This document shows, in pieces, positions 48,729-58,055 of a stretch of 64,000 nucleotides of DNA (the first letter of the stretch is position 1; the number at the start of each line of letters is the position of its first letter). This stretch comes from Pontiellaceae bacterium B12227. GTDB lineage: Bacteria; Verrucomicrobiota; Kiritimatiellia; Kiritimatiellales; Pontiellaceae. The stretch lies in assembly GCA_029432775.1 (NCBI GenBank), contig JAROAZ010000027.1, forward strand, positions 1 to 64,000. Reading direction: 5' to 3'. Under the pieces are notes generated by a model. That model ran no database searches. It had not been told where the DNA came from and saw only the letters and a program-made list of their open reading frames with translations. The position numbers and the translations under genes are program-made.

Positions 48729-51700
48729 ATGAGAAAACAATTTATACTGCTAGGCCTTTCGGTGAGTCTGTTTGCCGGGATGCCCCTTTATGCGGCGAAA
48801 TCCCGGCCGGATAAAACCGAGGCCACCGCGAAAAACTTTGAAGATGCCCGTCTAGCGATTGAGTTTCTTGCAACTAAATATCGGTCGTATAAGGGGAGGG
48901 ACTATCTGAAGGAACTGGCGGTTCTGAAAAAGAAAGGCGCTTCGCTGAAAGAGCTTGATGCGTTGCGGTATGACGCGCTGGTGCTTGATAATCCTGAAGT
49001 GAGTTTCGATAAGATTCTCTTTCGCAGTTCCAAGTCCGCCAAGTTCCCGTCGAACTGGCAGGGGAATTCCACGCTGTTGCGTCAGGGGGGAAGGGAGATG
49101 AAACCCGACTTCGACGATGCGTTTCAAGTTCTGGATCTCAAGAAGAAGTCGGTCAAAACCCTCTATAAACCGGATAATGCCCGGGAAGGGCTGATGGATA
49201 TCTGTCTGCATTATTCCGGCACCAAATTTCTCTACTCCGGCATCGACCTCGATTCCAACACCTTTCAGGTTTATGAGATGAAACTCAACGGAGCCGGACG
49301 GCGGAGGGTTACGCCGATCCTTCCGGAAATTGATAGCTACAACGGGATCTATCTACCCAATGGGAAGATTCTGTTTTGCTCAACCGCTTCGCTCAACTCG
49401 GTGCCGTGTGTGGGAGGAAAGGATTATGTCGGAACGCTCTATGAGATTGATCCGGATGGCCGCAACATGAAGCAGGTCTGTTTCGATCAGGAAAACGACT
49501 GGTATCCCTGGGTCAAGGAAAGCGGACGTGTCATGTACAGCCGCTGGGAATATACCGACAACTCACACTATTTTACCCGTATCCTGTTGGAAATGAATCC
49601 CGACGGCACCGGAAATCGCTCTATTTATGGCTCGAACTCCTATTGGCCCAATACCCTTTTCTATGCCAAGCAGATCCCTGGGCATCCTTCGAAGTTTTCC
49701 GCCATCGTCTCCGGGCACCATGGAACGGCACGGGCCGGCGAACTGATTATCTTCGATCAAAATAAAGGCGGCTTCGAAGCCGACGGAGCCCTGCAGCGTA
49801 TTCCCGGGCGCGGGGAGAAAGTCGAGCCCGTAATTGTGGATAACTATATGCGCGGAAAGTGGCCGCGCTTTCTGCATCCCTATCCGGTAAGCGAAAACTT
49901 TTTTCTGGTGTCGGGGCAGCTTAAAGATCGGGGGCCGTGGTTGCTCTATCTGGTTGATACGTTCGATAATATAGTGCCATTGGGAGAAAGCGATGCTTTG
50001 ATGTTTGAGCCGATCCCGCTGATGAAACGCGAAGTTCCGCCGGTGATGCCGGATCGTCGCCGTCCCAATGCAAGCAACGGCACGATCTATATTCAGGATA
50101 TCTATGAAGGCCCCGGTCTGGAGGGCATTCCGCGTGGCACCGTGGCGGGGCTCCGGCTATTTACATACGGCTATGCCTACCGCCTGAACGGGTCGCACGA
50201 TGCACTGGCCATTGAAGGCGCATGGGATACGAAACGAGTGCTCGGCACGGTACCGGTTGAAGAAGATGGATCTGTGATGGTCAACGTGCCGCACAGCCGC
50301 CCGCTCTCTATCCAACCGATCGATAAGGACGGACTGGCGCTGCAGGTGATGAGAAGCTGGACGGTTGCTCAGCAGGGCGAGGTGGTTTCCTGCGTGGGTT
50401 GTCATGAGCCGAGCAATGCGGCACCTCTATCACGCCCGGCTCTGGCTTCGAGGAAAGCGCCGCAGAATATTACGCCCTGGACGAAAGAAAAGATGCCCTA
50501 CGGATTTGGATTTAAGCGCGAAATTCAGCCGATTCTGGATCGGTACTGTGTGGGTTGTCATGATGGCAGGAAAGATGAACGGCCGAATTTTGAGGACGAC
50601 AGTGAGGTGCAATTCAGCAAGAGAGCACATTTCGGGAAGTCCTACATGGCATTGCATCCGTACGTTCGCCGGCCGGGGCCGGAAAGTAATTTGCACATGC
50701 TTTCTCCCATGGAATTTCATACCTCGACCAGTCCGCTTTTCCAACTCCTGGAAAAAGGGCACTATGGAGTGAAGGTGGACGATGCTTCGATGCGTCAGCT
50801 TGCCACGTGGGTCGATCTGAATGTGCCTTACCACGCGACCTGGACCGAGGTCAGCGGCAGCGAACAAACGCGTGATAGTGCAAAGCTCACCATGAAATAT
50901 AAGAAGCGGTTCAGTGGCATTAACGACAATATTGAGTGGATGCCGCCGCAGGTTTCCCGTCCCAAGTTTGTAAAGCCGGCCCGGCAGAAGAAAAAGCCTG
51001 GGCCTCTAACGCTGGAGGGCTGGCCGCTGAATAATCAGCAATCATTCGGGCAGCGCGCTATCTCATTCGAGGGGCAGACCCTGAATTTTGTAAAGATTCC
51101 GGCGGGCAGCTATGTGATGGGATCTGTTGACGGCGCGCAGGATGAACTTCCGCAAACGGTCGTTGAAATTAAGAAGCCATTCCTGATGTCCGCCACTGAA
51201 ATTACGAATGAGCAGATGCAGCGGTTTATGCCGGAGCACGACAGTATGGTGATCGATCAGCAGTGGAAGGACCATATCTATGCCGGCTATCCCGCCAACG
51301 AACCGCAGATGCCTGTCGTTCGCGTAAGCTGGAACGAGGCTATGGGTTTCACCCAATGGCTGTCGGAAAAAACCGGTAAAAAAGTCAGTTTGCCAACCGA
51401 GGCGCAGTGGGAGTGGGCGGCCCGTGCCGGCAGCGATCAGTCATTTTTCTTTGGCACCGATGGGTACGAAAATCATGCCAATCTGGCCGATAAAAGCATC
51501 GGGCTCTTTGCCGTGCGCGGCGTGAATCCGAAGCCGGTTTCAGAAAAGAGGCGCACCCCGCTTAATGATTTTATTCCGCGCGACGACTCTTTTGACGATG
51601 GCAATATGGTTCCGTCCGGTACGGCTCAATATGCGCCGAATCCCTGGGGCCTTTGCGACATGCACGGGAACGTGGCTGAATGGACGCGCTCGTCATACAT

Positions 51701-52397
51701 GCCTTATCCCTACAGCGAAAACGATGGCCGCAACGATTTGTCAGAAGAGACACGTAAAGTGGTGCGCGGTGGTTCCTGGCGGGATCGCCCGAAAACGGCA
51801 ACGTCGTCTTATCGGCTCATGTACGCCCCGTTCCAGAAGGTTTACAACGTCGGCTTCCGGGTCATCATGGAATTCGATTCCGAAGCAGAACTCGATGCCG
51901 AATTTTCATCGTGGAACGCGGCCTCAGTCCAAAAAACCTCCGCTTCGAAAAAGGTTCGAACTCCGTTGATTTCAGAAGAAGGTAACTCGCTGGATGCGAC
52001 GATCACGGCAACGCGGCCGGTGGAAGGACGGGAGGGGCTGTGGATGCTCATTGATGGAAACCATAAAACCAAATGGTTTGATCCCGAATTTGAAGCCAAT
52101 ATGTGGATTCAAATCCAACTCGAGGGGGGCGTGAAGGAAACGTGTAAGACCTATCGACTGGTCTCCGGAAACGACGAGCCGCGGCGCGACCCGAAAGGCT
52201 GGGAACTCTATGGCTCCAATGATGAGGGGGGGAGCTGGGTGCTGTTGGACAAACGGTCCGGCGAAGTGTTCAAGGAGCGACGCGAGGCGCGCGATTTTTC
52301 CATTGCAAAACCGGCGCCGTATAATGGCTACAAGTTGGTAATCACTGAATGTGCCAAAGGGGTTCAGTTATCTGAGATTGAGCTGGATCTGGAGTAG
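48729..52397 (+). CDS. HzsA-related protein 3 fused to FGE-like and discoidin-like domains
   Basis: The 1222-residue exported protein (MRKQFILLGLSVSLFAGMPLYA) has four parts. Residues 30-540 are an HzsA-type N-terminus and propeller ('IDPDGRNMKQVCFDQENDWYPWVKESGRVMYSRWEYTD', 'VLGTVPVEEDGSVMVNVP'). Two c-haem sites follow (C555-VGC-H and C607-VGC-H). Residues 775-1050 match the FGE-sulfatase/SUMF1 fold ('PAGSYVMGS...ATEITNEQMQRFM', 'LPTEAQWEWAARAG', 'GLCDMHGNVAEWTRS', 'VVRGGSWRDRP'). Residues 1075-1222 look like an F5/8-type C domain ('WMLIDGNHKTKWFDPEFEANMWIQIQL'). After RGGSW the cysteines needed for formylglycine formation are absent, so it is probably not a sulfatase activator. It is the last gene of the operon. 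Confidence 0.82.
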   Translation: MRKQFILLGLSVSLFAGMPLYAAKSRPDKTEATAKNFEDARLAIEFLATKYRSYKGRDYLKELAVLKKKGASLKELDALRYDALVLDNPEVSFDKILFRSSKSAKFPSNWQGNSTLLRQGGREMKPDFDDAFQVLDLKKKSVKTLYKPDNAREGLMDICLHYSGTKFLYSGIDLDSNTFQVYEMKLNGAGRRRVTPILPEIDSYNGIYLPNGKILFCSTASLNSVPCVGGKDYVGTLYEIDPDGRNMKQVCFDQENDWYPWVKESGRVMYSRWEYTDNSHYFTRILLEMNPDGTGNRSIYGSNSYWPNTLFYAKQIPGHPSKFSAIVSGHHGTARAGELIIFDQNKGGFEADGALQRIPGRGEKVEPVIVDNYMRGKWPRFLHPYPVSENFFLVSGQLKDRGPWLLYLVDTFDNIVPLGESDALMFEPIPLMKREVPPVMPDRRRPNASNGTIYIQDIYEGPGLEGIPRGTVAGLRLFTYGYAYRLNGSHDALAIEGAWDTKRVLGTVPVEEDGSVMVNVPHSRPLSIQPIDKDGLALQVMRSWTVAQQGEVVSCVGCHEPSNAAPLSRPALASRKAPQNITPWTKEKMPYGFGFKREIQPILDRYCVGCHDGRKDERPNFEDDSEVQFSKRAHFGKSYMALHPYVRRPGPESNLHMLSPMEFHTSTSPLFQLLEKGHYGVKVDDASMRQLATWVDLNVPYHATWTEVSGSEQTRDSAKLTMKYKKRFSGINDNIEWMPPQVSRPKFVKPARQKKKPGPLTLEGWPLNNQQSFGQRAISFEGQTLNFVKIPAGSYVMGSVDGAQDELPQTVVEIKKPFLMSATEITNEQMQRFMPEHDSMVIDQQWKDHIYAGYPANEPQMPVVRVSWNEAMGFTQWLSEKTGKKVSLPTEAQWEWAARAGSDQSFFFGTDGYENHANLADKSIGLFAVRGVNPKPVSEKRRTPLNDFIPRDDSFDDGNMVPSGTAQYAPNPWGLCDMHGNVAEWTRSSYMPYPYSENDGRNDLSEETRKVVRGGSWRDRPKTATSSYRLMYAPFQKVYNVGFRVIMEFDSEAELDAEFSSWNAASVQKTSASKKVRTPLISEEGNSLDATITATRPVEGREGLWMLIDGNHKTKWFDPEFEANMWIQIQLEGGVKETCKTYRLVSGNDEPRRDPKGWELYGSNDEGGSWVLLDKRSGEVFKERREARDFSIAKPAPYNGYKLVITECAKGVQLSEIELDLE

Positions 52398-52428
52398 TAG
52401 GGCGCCCGGATGCGCGAACGGTTTCGGC

Positions 52429-54099
52429 CTACCCGTTTTTCAGTGGACGGTAGCGGACGCGGTGCGGGGTCCAGTTGTCGCCTTTGGACTTTTTCATGAG
52501 CTCTTTAAAGGACTCATAGTTGCCTTCGTGCCAGATGACTTCCTCTCCTTCGAAGGCGAGGATGTGGGTGGCCACGCGGTCGAGGAACCATCGGTCATGG
52601 CTGATGACCACGGCGCAGCCGCCGAAGTTCATTAAGCCCTCTTCCAGTGATCGGAGGGTGGCGACGTCGAGGTCGTTGGTCGGTTCGTCGAGCATCAGCA
52701 GGTTGCCGCCGCCACGCAGCAGCTTGGCCAAATGAACCCGGTTGCGCTCGCCGCCGGAAAGCACGCCAACTTTTTTCTGCTGTTCCGCTCCTTTAAAGTT
52801 GAAGCGCGCGCAGTAGGCCCGGCTGTTCATATCGCGGCCACCGACTTCGATGGTTTCTTCGCCGTTGGATATTTCTTCCCAGATGGTTTTTCCGGCATCG
52901 AGATCTTCGCGGGATTGGTCCACGTAGGAAATGTTTACGCTTTCGCCGAGTTCCAGCTCGCCGGCGGTGATGTCCTCTTTACCGATGATCATTTTGAAGA
53001 GGGTGGTTTTTCCGGCTCCATTACCGCCGATGATGCCGACGATGCCGCCGGGAGGCAGATCGAAATTCACGCCGTCGAAAAGCAGCCGATCGCCGAATGC
53101 TTTGGCCAGGTCGCGCGCCTGAACCACTTTCCGCCCGAGGCGCTTGCCGACCGGAATCTGAATGGCGAGGTTTTCTTCGGCGGTATCAAATTCCTGATTG
53201 GCCAGTTCGTCGTAGCGTTTGAGGCGGGCTTTGTTTTTAGTCAGGCGGCTGGAGGCATTCATGCGGACCCATTCGAGTTCCTGCTTCAGCATTTTTTTGC
53301 GGGAGGCATTCAGCTTCTGGGTCTTCTCGGCAATCATCTGCTTCTGTTCCAGCCAGGCTTCGTAGTTTCCTTTGTAGGGATAGGTTCGGCCGGCATCGAG
53401 TTCGAGAATCCATTCGGTGACGTTGGAGAGGAAGTAGCGGTCGTGCGTTACGACGATGAGGGTGCCGGTGAAGCGCTTGAGATGTTCTTCCAGCCAGCCG
53501 ACGGATTCGGCATCGAGGTGGTTGGTGGGTTCGTCGAGCAGGAGCACGTCGGGATTCTGCAGGAGCAAACGGCACATCGCCACGCGGCGTTTTTCTCCAC
53601 CGGACAGCACATCGGCAATCTGATCGCCTTCCGGCAGGCGTAAGGCATCCATAGCCATTTCGACATGGCGGTCGAGCTCCCAGAGATTGTTGGCATCGAT
53701 CTCTTCCTGGAGGCTGGCCACTTCGTCGTTGAGTTTGTCGGACTCCTCGTCGGAGATGTCGCCGCCGAGCAGTTCCCAGATTTCGTCGTAGCGGTCGAGC
53801 TTGGCCTGCTGTTCGGCCACGCCTTCCATCACGCACTCCTGAACGGTTTTACCGGCCGTCAGCTCGGGTTCCTGTTCGAGGTAGCCGATGTTGGCATTTT
53901 TGGCGATGATGCACTGGCCCATAAATTCTTCATCGAGTCCGGCCATGATGCGCAGCAGGCTCGACTTGCCCGAGCCGTTTCCTCCGATGACCCCGATGCG
54001 TGCACCGAAAAAGAAGGAGAGGTTGACATCTTCCAGAATGGTTTTTGCACCATGCTGCTTGGTCAGGTTTTCGAGGGTATAAATATATTCGCCGGCCAT
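52429..54099 (-). CDS. ettA: Energy-dependent translational throttle protein EttA (ABC-F)
   Basis: The 556-residue cytoplasmic ABC-F protein has two nucleotide domains: Walker A '[11 protein letters not shown]' and '[11 protein letters not shown]', signatures '[10 protein letters not shown]' and '[12 protein letters not shown]', and Walker B '[11 protein letters not shown]' and '[11 protein letters not shown]'. The EttA arm insert and the P-site linker with many basic residues are present. The C-terminus '[13 protein letters not shown]' matches EttA. It binds the ribosomal E site and controls the first elongation steps according to the ATP/ADP ratio. It is transcribed alone. Confidence 0.95.
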   Translation of the reverse strand: MAGEYIYTLENLTKQHGAKTILEDVNLSFFFGARIGVIGGNGSGKSSLLRIMAGLDEEFMGQCIIAKNANIGYLEQEPELTAGKTVQECVMEGVAEQQAKLDRYDEIWELLGGDISDEESDKLNDEVASLQEEIDANNLWELDRHVEMAMDALRLPEGDQIADVLSGGEKRRVAMCRLLLQNPDVLLLDEPTNHLDAESVGWLEEHLKRFTGTLIVVTHDRYFLSNVTEWILELDAGRTYPYKGNYEAWLEQKQMIAEKTQKLNASRKKMLKQELEWVRMNASSRLTKNKARLKRYDELANQEFDTAEENLAIQIPVGKRLGRKVVQARDLAKAFGDRLLFDGVNFDLPPGGIVGIIGGNGAGKTTLFKMIIGKEDITAGELELGESVNISYVDQSREDLDAGKTIWEEISNGEETIEVGGRDMNSRAYCARFNFKGAEQQKKVGVLSGGERNRVHLAKLLRGGGNLLMLDEPTNDLDVATLRSLEEGLMNFGGCAVVISHDRWFLDRVATHILAFEGEEVIWHEGNYESFKELMKKSKGDNWTPHRVRYRPLKNG

Positions 54100-54144
54100 A
54101 GAATTTCTCCATCAAATTGAGTGGGACTTTTTACCTGCGGGCAC

Positions 54145-54171
54145 AAAAAAGGGCAAGCCCGCGGCTTGCCC
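54145..54171 (-). terminator. Terminator after HEAT-repeat lipoprotein gene 1
   Basis: GGGCAAGCC and GGCTTGCCC form a 9-bp G-C-rich stem with loop CGC (54151-54171). On the minus strand it is followed by a T run. It lies 20 bp after the stop at 54192. Confidence 0.9.
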
Positions 54172-54184
54172 TTTTGCTGAGAGT

Positions 54185-54199
54185 TTCCAAACTATGGAA
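54185..54199. repeat. Dispersed palindrome TTCCA-N5-TGGAA overlapping a stop codon
   Basis: Perfect arms around AACTA. The minus-strand stop codon of the HEAT-repeat gene (54192-54194) lies in the centre of this palindrome. Confidence 0.85.
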
Positions 54200-55943
54200 G
54201 CTCATCCGGCAGTGGTGGATTCGGAACCCAGTCGCCGTCTTCATTGGGGCGGAAGACGACTTTCAGTTCTCTGGTCCGGCCGTTGACAATGTATTTCAGG
54301 CGGAACGGCTCGGCGGGGATTACTTTGTTTGGAGGAGGTAAAGGAATGTTTGAAACACGGGTGCCGGGGAACTTTCTTTCCAGTGTTCGAACCGCCTCGG
54401 CCGGATTCGGCCGGATTTTCAGCAGGAGGGTATCCACTTCCGGATCGTTCAGTTCCAGCATGGCATCATGCAGGGCGGTGCCGGAGACCTTTTCGCCGGA
54501 TTCGACCCGCTGAGCGAAACTCTCAATAACGGCTTCTTTGGTGCGCACGTCATCGTCGTAAGTAACGAGAATTTTGGCTGCAAAAGCGGCGATCTGGAAA
54601 TCGTCATCATACACGGCCGCCATGAGCGGGAACTTGGAGCGCTGTTTGTAGGCGCGCAGTTTGCGGAATGCGAGTTCGCGGCGACCATCGGCGGCTTTTA
54701 CCACCTTGATATCTTCTGATGCGCTTGTGGCCATATGATTAATCAGCAGTGGAATCAGTTCGCGGGTGGGTCGGAACTCTTTGGAGCGGAGCATGTCAGC
54801 GGTGGTGTCTCCATCGGAAACGAGGAGCCGGGCTTCGCGTTTATCCAGTTCAAAGGTGGGATTCAGTGCGGTGGCGGCCCCCCAGAGATCGAGCTGCCAG
54901 GCGGGAGCGCCCGCCCATTCTGAGCGTCCATTGAACCACTTCGCAGCATCCGGATTTGCCGAGGAAACAGCAGCCGCAAGCGGTCCGGCGGCGGGCTCGC
55001 CGACGGTTTCCAATGCCTGGAACGCGTGTTCCCGAATGGCTTCGGAGGGATGAGCTGCTGCAGCAACCAGGGCATCGAGACCGTTATCAATGGCCGCTAA
55101 TTTCCGTGCTTCCTCGCGTTGGATCTTCGGGTTTTCTCCGATGGAGAGAGAGGCCAGCTGATACCAGACGGCATTATTTCCAGTGGTTGGAATTTTGCCG
55201 ATGCCTTTCAGGATGGAGAGGGCGCATTCGCGGTCATAGTCGTTGTGACTGCTCAGTGCTTTCAGGGCAACCGGTTCGGCGGCATCGCCGGCTTCAATTA
55301 GGCCGGCAATGGCTTCGTTGCGGACTTTGATGCTGATATCGGCCATGGCGGCGGTCAGCGGTTCGATGGCATCTGCTCCGCCGATGGCACGAATGGATGC
55401 TGCACTGGCACCGCGAAGGCGTACGGATCCTTTTGTAACAGTTTCCGCCAGTGCAGGGATGGCTTTGGGATCGCCAATCTGACCCAGCGATGCGGCGGCA
55501 GCGGCGGCAATGTTTTCATATTCATCGTTCAGGGCCTGAGCAAGGAGATCGACGGCCTGGGTCGATTTAAGGCTGCCCAGGGCTTTGGCCGCAGTGAGAC
55601 GCGCCGGATTGGTCGGGAGCGTGATCGCCTGCAGCATGTATTTTTCAGTGGACGGTGTGCCAATGGCAGCAAGCGCATCAATTGCTTTGTGGACGATGAC
55701 GACATCCGGGTCCTGAACGAGGGCTCCGAGCGGGTCCACTGATGTTTCATCTTTCAGTTCCGCCAGTGCATTGATGGCATCGAGGCGCATAAACTGTCGG
55801 GAGTCGGTCAGGGTTTTAACGAGTTTGCCGGTGTTGCCCTCGGCTTTCCACTTGGCAATGTCATCGGGCTCGGTTTCGCAGCTCACCAGACTGAGAGCAA
55901 GGCAACTGCCCAGTGCGATCCGAATAAAGTGTGATATTTTCAT
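54192..55943 (-). CDS. HEAT-repeat lipoprotein 1
   Basis: The start at 55943 has GAGGG upstream and gives a lipoprotein signal (MKISHFIRIALGSCLALSLVSC). The open frame to 56150 adds unrelated residues. After 'EPDDIAKWKAEGNTGKLVKTL' come tandem HEAT/PBS-lyase-type helices ('RLDAINALAELKDETSVDPLGALVQDPDVVIVHKAIDALAAIG', 'ARLTAAKALGSLKSTQAVDLLAQALNDE', 'IAAAAAASLGQIGDPKAIPALAETV') over the first half. Later parts are less regular and end 'FRPNEDGDWVPNPPLPDELP'. HEAT arrays bind proteins. A close paralogue is immediately upstream. Confidence 0.85.
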   Translation of the reverse strand: MKISHFIRIALGSCLALSLVSCETEPDDIAKWKAEGNTGKLVKTLTDSRQFMRLDAINALAELKDETSVDPLGALVQDPDVVIVHKAIDALAAIGTPSTEKYMLQAITLPTNPARLTAAKALGSLKSTQAVDLLAQALNDEYENIAAAAAASLGQIGDPKAIPALAETVTKGSVRLRGASAASIRAIGGADAIEPLTAAMADISIKVRNEAIAGLIEAGDAAEPVALKALSSHNDYDRECALSILKGIGKIPTTGNNAVWYQLASLSIGENPKIQREEARKLAAIDNGLDALVAAAAHPSEAIREHAFQALETVGEPAAGPLAAAVSSANPDAAKWFNGRSEWAGAPAWQLDLWGAATALNPTFELDKREARLLVSDGDTTADMLRSKEFRPTRELIPLLINHMATSASEDIKVVKAADGRRELAFRKLRAYKQRSKFPLMAAVYDDDFQIAAFAAKILVTYDDDVRTKEAVIESFAQRVESGEKVSGTALHDAMLELNDPEVDTLLLKIRPNPAEAVRTLERKFPGTRVSNIPLPPPNKVIPAEPFRLKYIVNGRTRELKVVFRPNEDGDWVPNPPLPDELP

Positions 55944-56034
55944 AAATTTCCCTCGTTTGAGTCCGGCGTATCGAACGTTATGAATCAGTTTACTGACATA
56001 TAAGCAATAGAATGGCATTCGGCGGCAGAAATCA

Positions 56035-56070
56035 AAGAAAAAAAGGGCAGACCATACGATCTGCCCTTTT
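56035..56070 (-). terminator. Terminator after HEAT-repeat lipoprotein gene 2
   Basis: AAAAGGGCAGA and TCTGCCCTTTT form an 11-bp stem (56041-56070) followed on the minus strand by a T-rich run. It lies 22 bp after the stop at 56092 and separates the two paralogues. Confidence 0.9.
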
Positions 56071-56091
56071 GAAAACATTGATCTACCGTTT

Positions 56092-57906
56092 TTAACGGGT
56101 TGGAAGTTGCGCCGGAAGTGCAGGCGTGGGAACCCAGTTGCCGCTGCCATCTACCATGAAGGTAACCAGCAGTTCCCCTACGCGCGCTCCTTCAATATAG
56201 CCGAGGCGGAAGGTGACGGGCTGGGAGGCATGCCCGGTGGAATCTTTGGTTTCTGCACTCATGGGGCGTACGCCCGGATACTGCCGTTCGAACACCCGCA
56301 TAGCGCGATCCGGATTCGGACGGATTTTCAGCAGCAGCGGCTCGGCGGCCGGTTCATCCATTTTCTGCAAGGCTACATAAAACGGTGAATCGGTCAGGAC
56401 TTGCCCGGTTTCCAATTTGTCGGAAACCACTTTCATGAGCGGATTAAGAGCGCGTTTTTCCCCTTGGCTTCCGAGGATGTCTGCGGCATTGCCGGCAATC
56501 AGCTCATCTTCGTCTTCAATGGCGGAAATCAGCGGGAGGGTTGCAAGATATTCCGCTGCGGCCAGCTTTTCTTCGGCCAGTAAACGGTTGGCTTCTCCCC
56601 GGAACATGTCGCGTTTCTTTTTAACAACCGGAATGCCTTCGGCATTATAGTCGGGCTCTTCCGGCGGGGGTTTGGTTGTATCACCCAACAGCGCAATCAT
56701 CATTGGAATGTACTCGCGTTCAGCTTTAAAGTCCGGGGACACGATTATGTTGAATGCCGGGCGGGCCTGCATTTCGAGGCTGGCAGCCGTTGCGCTGTCG
56801 AGATTGAACTCCGGGTTCAGAGAGGCCAGAGAGGCCCACAGGTCGATCCGCCAGGAAGGGGCTCCCGGCCATGAGCCGCGTTTGGCCATCCATGCTTTGG
56901 CCTCGCTTCCGGCATTTGCTTCAGCGTAGGCGAGGGCCTTGCTGAGTGCTTTCCGTCCATTACGTTCGAGTGCATAGGTGGCATGTTCCCGGAAATCACG
57001 TACATTGTGTGCGGCAGCTTCGAGCAACGTATCAAAGGCGGAGTCGTCCAGACTTGCAAGAGTCATCACGACCCCTTTGTCGATACCCGGTTTACTGTCA
57101 ACAGAGGCGCGGGCGAGTTGATACCAGATCATGTTTGTTCCGGTTTCCGGAATTGTTTTCAGACCGCGGAGTACAGCAATGGCTCCGGCCCGGATTTTGG
57201 TTTCATCATTTTTAAGTGCTTCAAGTGCAAACGGAATGGAAGCATCTCCGATATTGATCAGGGCTGCTTTGGCAGCTTTTCCAACTCCATCGTTTTCATC
57301 AGCCAGAGCAGGGATCAGTCCCTTCGCGGCAGTTTCTCCGCCCGTTTGTCCCAACGATTCCGCACAGGTTTTGCGCAGTTTCGTAGAGGAATCGGACAGT
57401 TTTCCAACCAGCCCTTCGCTTCCGCTCTCGTCGCCGATCTGGCCCAATGATAGGGCTGCGGCCAACTGCACATCTGCTTCTGCATCGTCGAGAGCTTCAA
57501 CCAACTGGCTGACTGCCCCGACCGCTTTCAATTCGCCGAGCGTGCCGGCTGCGGTCAGGCGGGCCTGCGGGTAGTCGAGTTTGAGAGCGGCCGTCATGGG
57601 AGTGACTATGGACGGGGTGCCGATCTGTGCCAGCGACTCCACCGAAGCAAGAATGATGGTTTCTTCCGAATCGTTATAGAGAGCTGCCAACGCGTTGACA
57701 GCCGGTTCGGCTTTCAGTTCGCCGAGCGCCTCGGTAGCGGCGAGCCGTACTTCAATTTTCGGATCAGCCAGTGCTTTAATGAGTTTTTCAATGTTACCGC
57801 TGGTTTTCCACTTCGCAACATCATCAATAGTACGACTGCAACCGGTGAGTCCAAGCATGGCAACAGCGGCCAGCAGGGTGAGATAAATAAACGGTCTTCT
57901 TTTCAT
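56092..57906 (-). CDS. HEAT-repeat lipoprotein 2
   Basis: The lipoprotein signal is MKRRPFIYLTLLAAVAMLGLTGC. 'RTIDDVAKWKTSGNIEKLIKALADPKIEVRLAATEALGELKAEPAVNALAALYND' starts a HEAT array that matches protein 1 throughout, including 'TNMIWYQLARASVDSKPGI' and the ending 'GSGNWVPTPALPAQLPTR'. The two genes are a tandem duplication, each with its own terminator. It is probably anchored to the inner leaflet of the outer membrane or the periplasmic face of the inner membrane. Confidence 0.85.
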   Translation of the reverse strand: MKRRPFIYLTLLAAVAMLGLTGCSRTIDDVAKWKTSGNIEKLIKALADPKIEVRLAATEALGELKAEPAVNALAALYNDSEETIILASVESLAQIGTPSIVTPMTAALKLDYPQARLTAAGTLGELKAVGAVSQLVEALDDAEADVQLAAALSLGQIGDESGSEGLVGKLSDSSTKLRKTCAESLGQTGGETAAKGLIPALADENDGVGKAAKAALINIGDASIPFALEALKNDETKIRAGAIAVLRGLKTIPETGTNMIWYQLARASVDSKPGIDKGVVMTLASLDDSAFDTLLEAAAHNVRDFREHATYALERNGRKALSKALAYAEANAGSEAKAWMAKRGSWPGAPSWRIDLWASLASLNPEFNLDSATAASLEMQARPAFNIIVSPDFKAEREYIPMMIALLGDTTKPPPEEPDYNAEGIPVVKKKRDMFRGEANRLLAEEKLAAAEYLATLPLISAIEDEDELIAGNAADILGSQGEKRALNPLMKVVSDKLETGQVLTDSPFYVALQKMDEPAAEPLLLKIRPNPDRAMRVFERQYPGVRPMSAETKDSTGHASQPVTFRLGYIEGARVGELLVTFMVDGSGNWVPTPALPAQLPTR

Positions 57907-58039
57907 AGATGTAATTTCCCCTTCAATCAGTGGACGTGTGTGTGTCCATTGTTTGGACGCTACACGCTGAATTGAACGCCATGGTACAAAGTTGGGCGGT
58001 TGCTTTCAAGCGGGTTGCCTGTTTAGATTGTGAGACGGT

Positions 58040-58054
58040 TTCCACTGTCTGGAA
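58040..58054. repeat. Dispersed palindrome TTCCA-N5-TGGAA (intergenic copy)
   Basis: Perfect arms, extended by T and A, around CTGTC, two bases after the stop of the CxxC protein gene. Confidence 0.85.
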
Positions 58055-58055
58055 A

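Noticed and set aside
40234-52397. Hydrazine synthase / anammox island
   Set aside because: The propeller/haem proteins resemble HzsA only in part. No beta/gamma subunits, hydrazine dehydrogenase or nitrite reductase are seen, and the neighbours are sulfatase and alcohol dehydrogenase genes.
48729-52397. Sulfatase-activating enzyme (FGE)
   Set aside because: The fold motifs are there but the cysteines needed for catalysis are missing after RGGSW.
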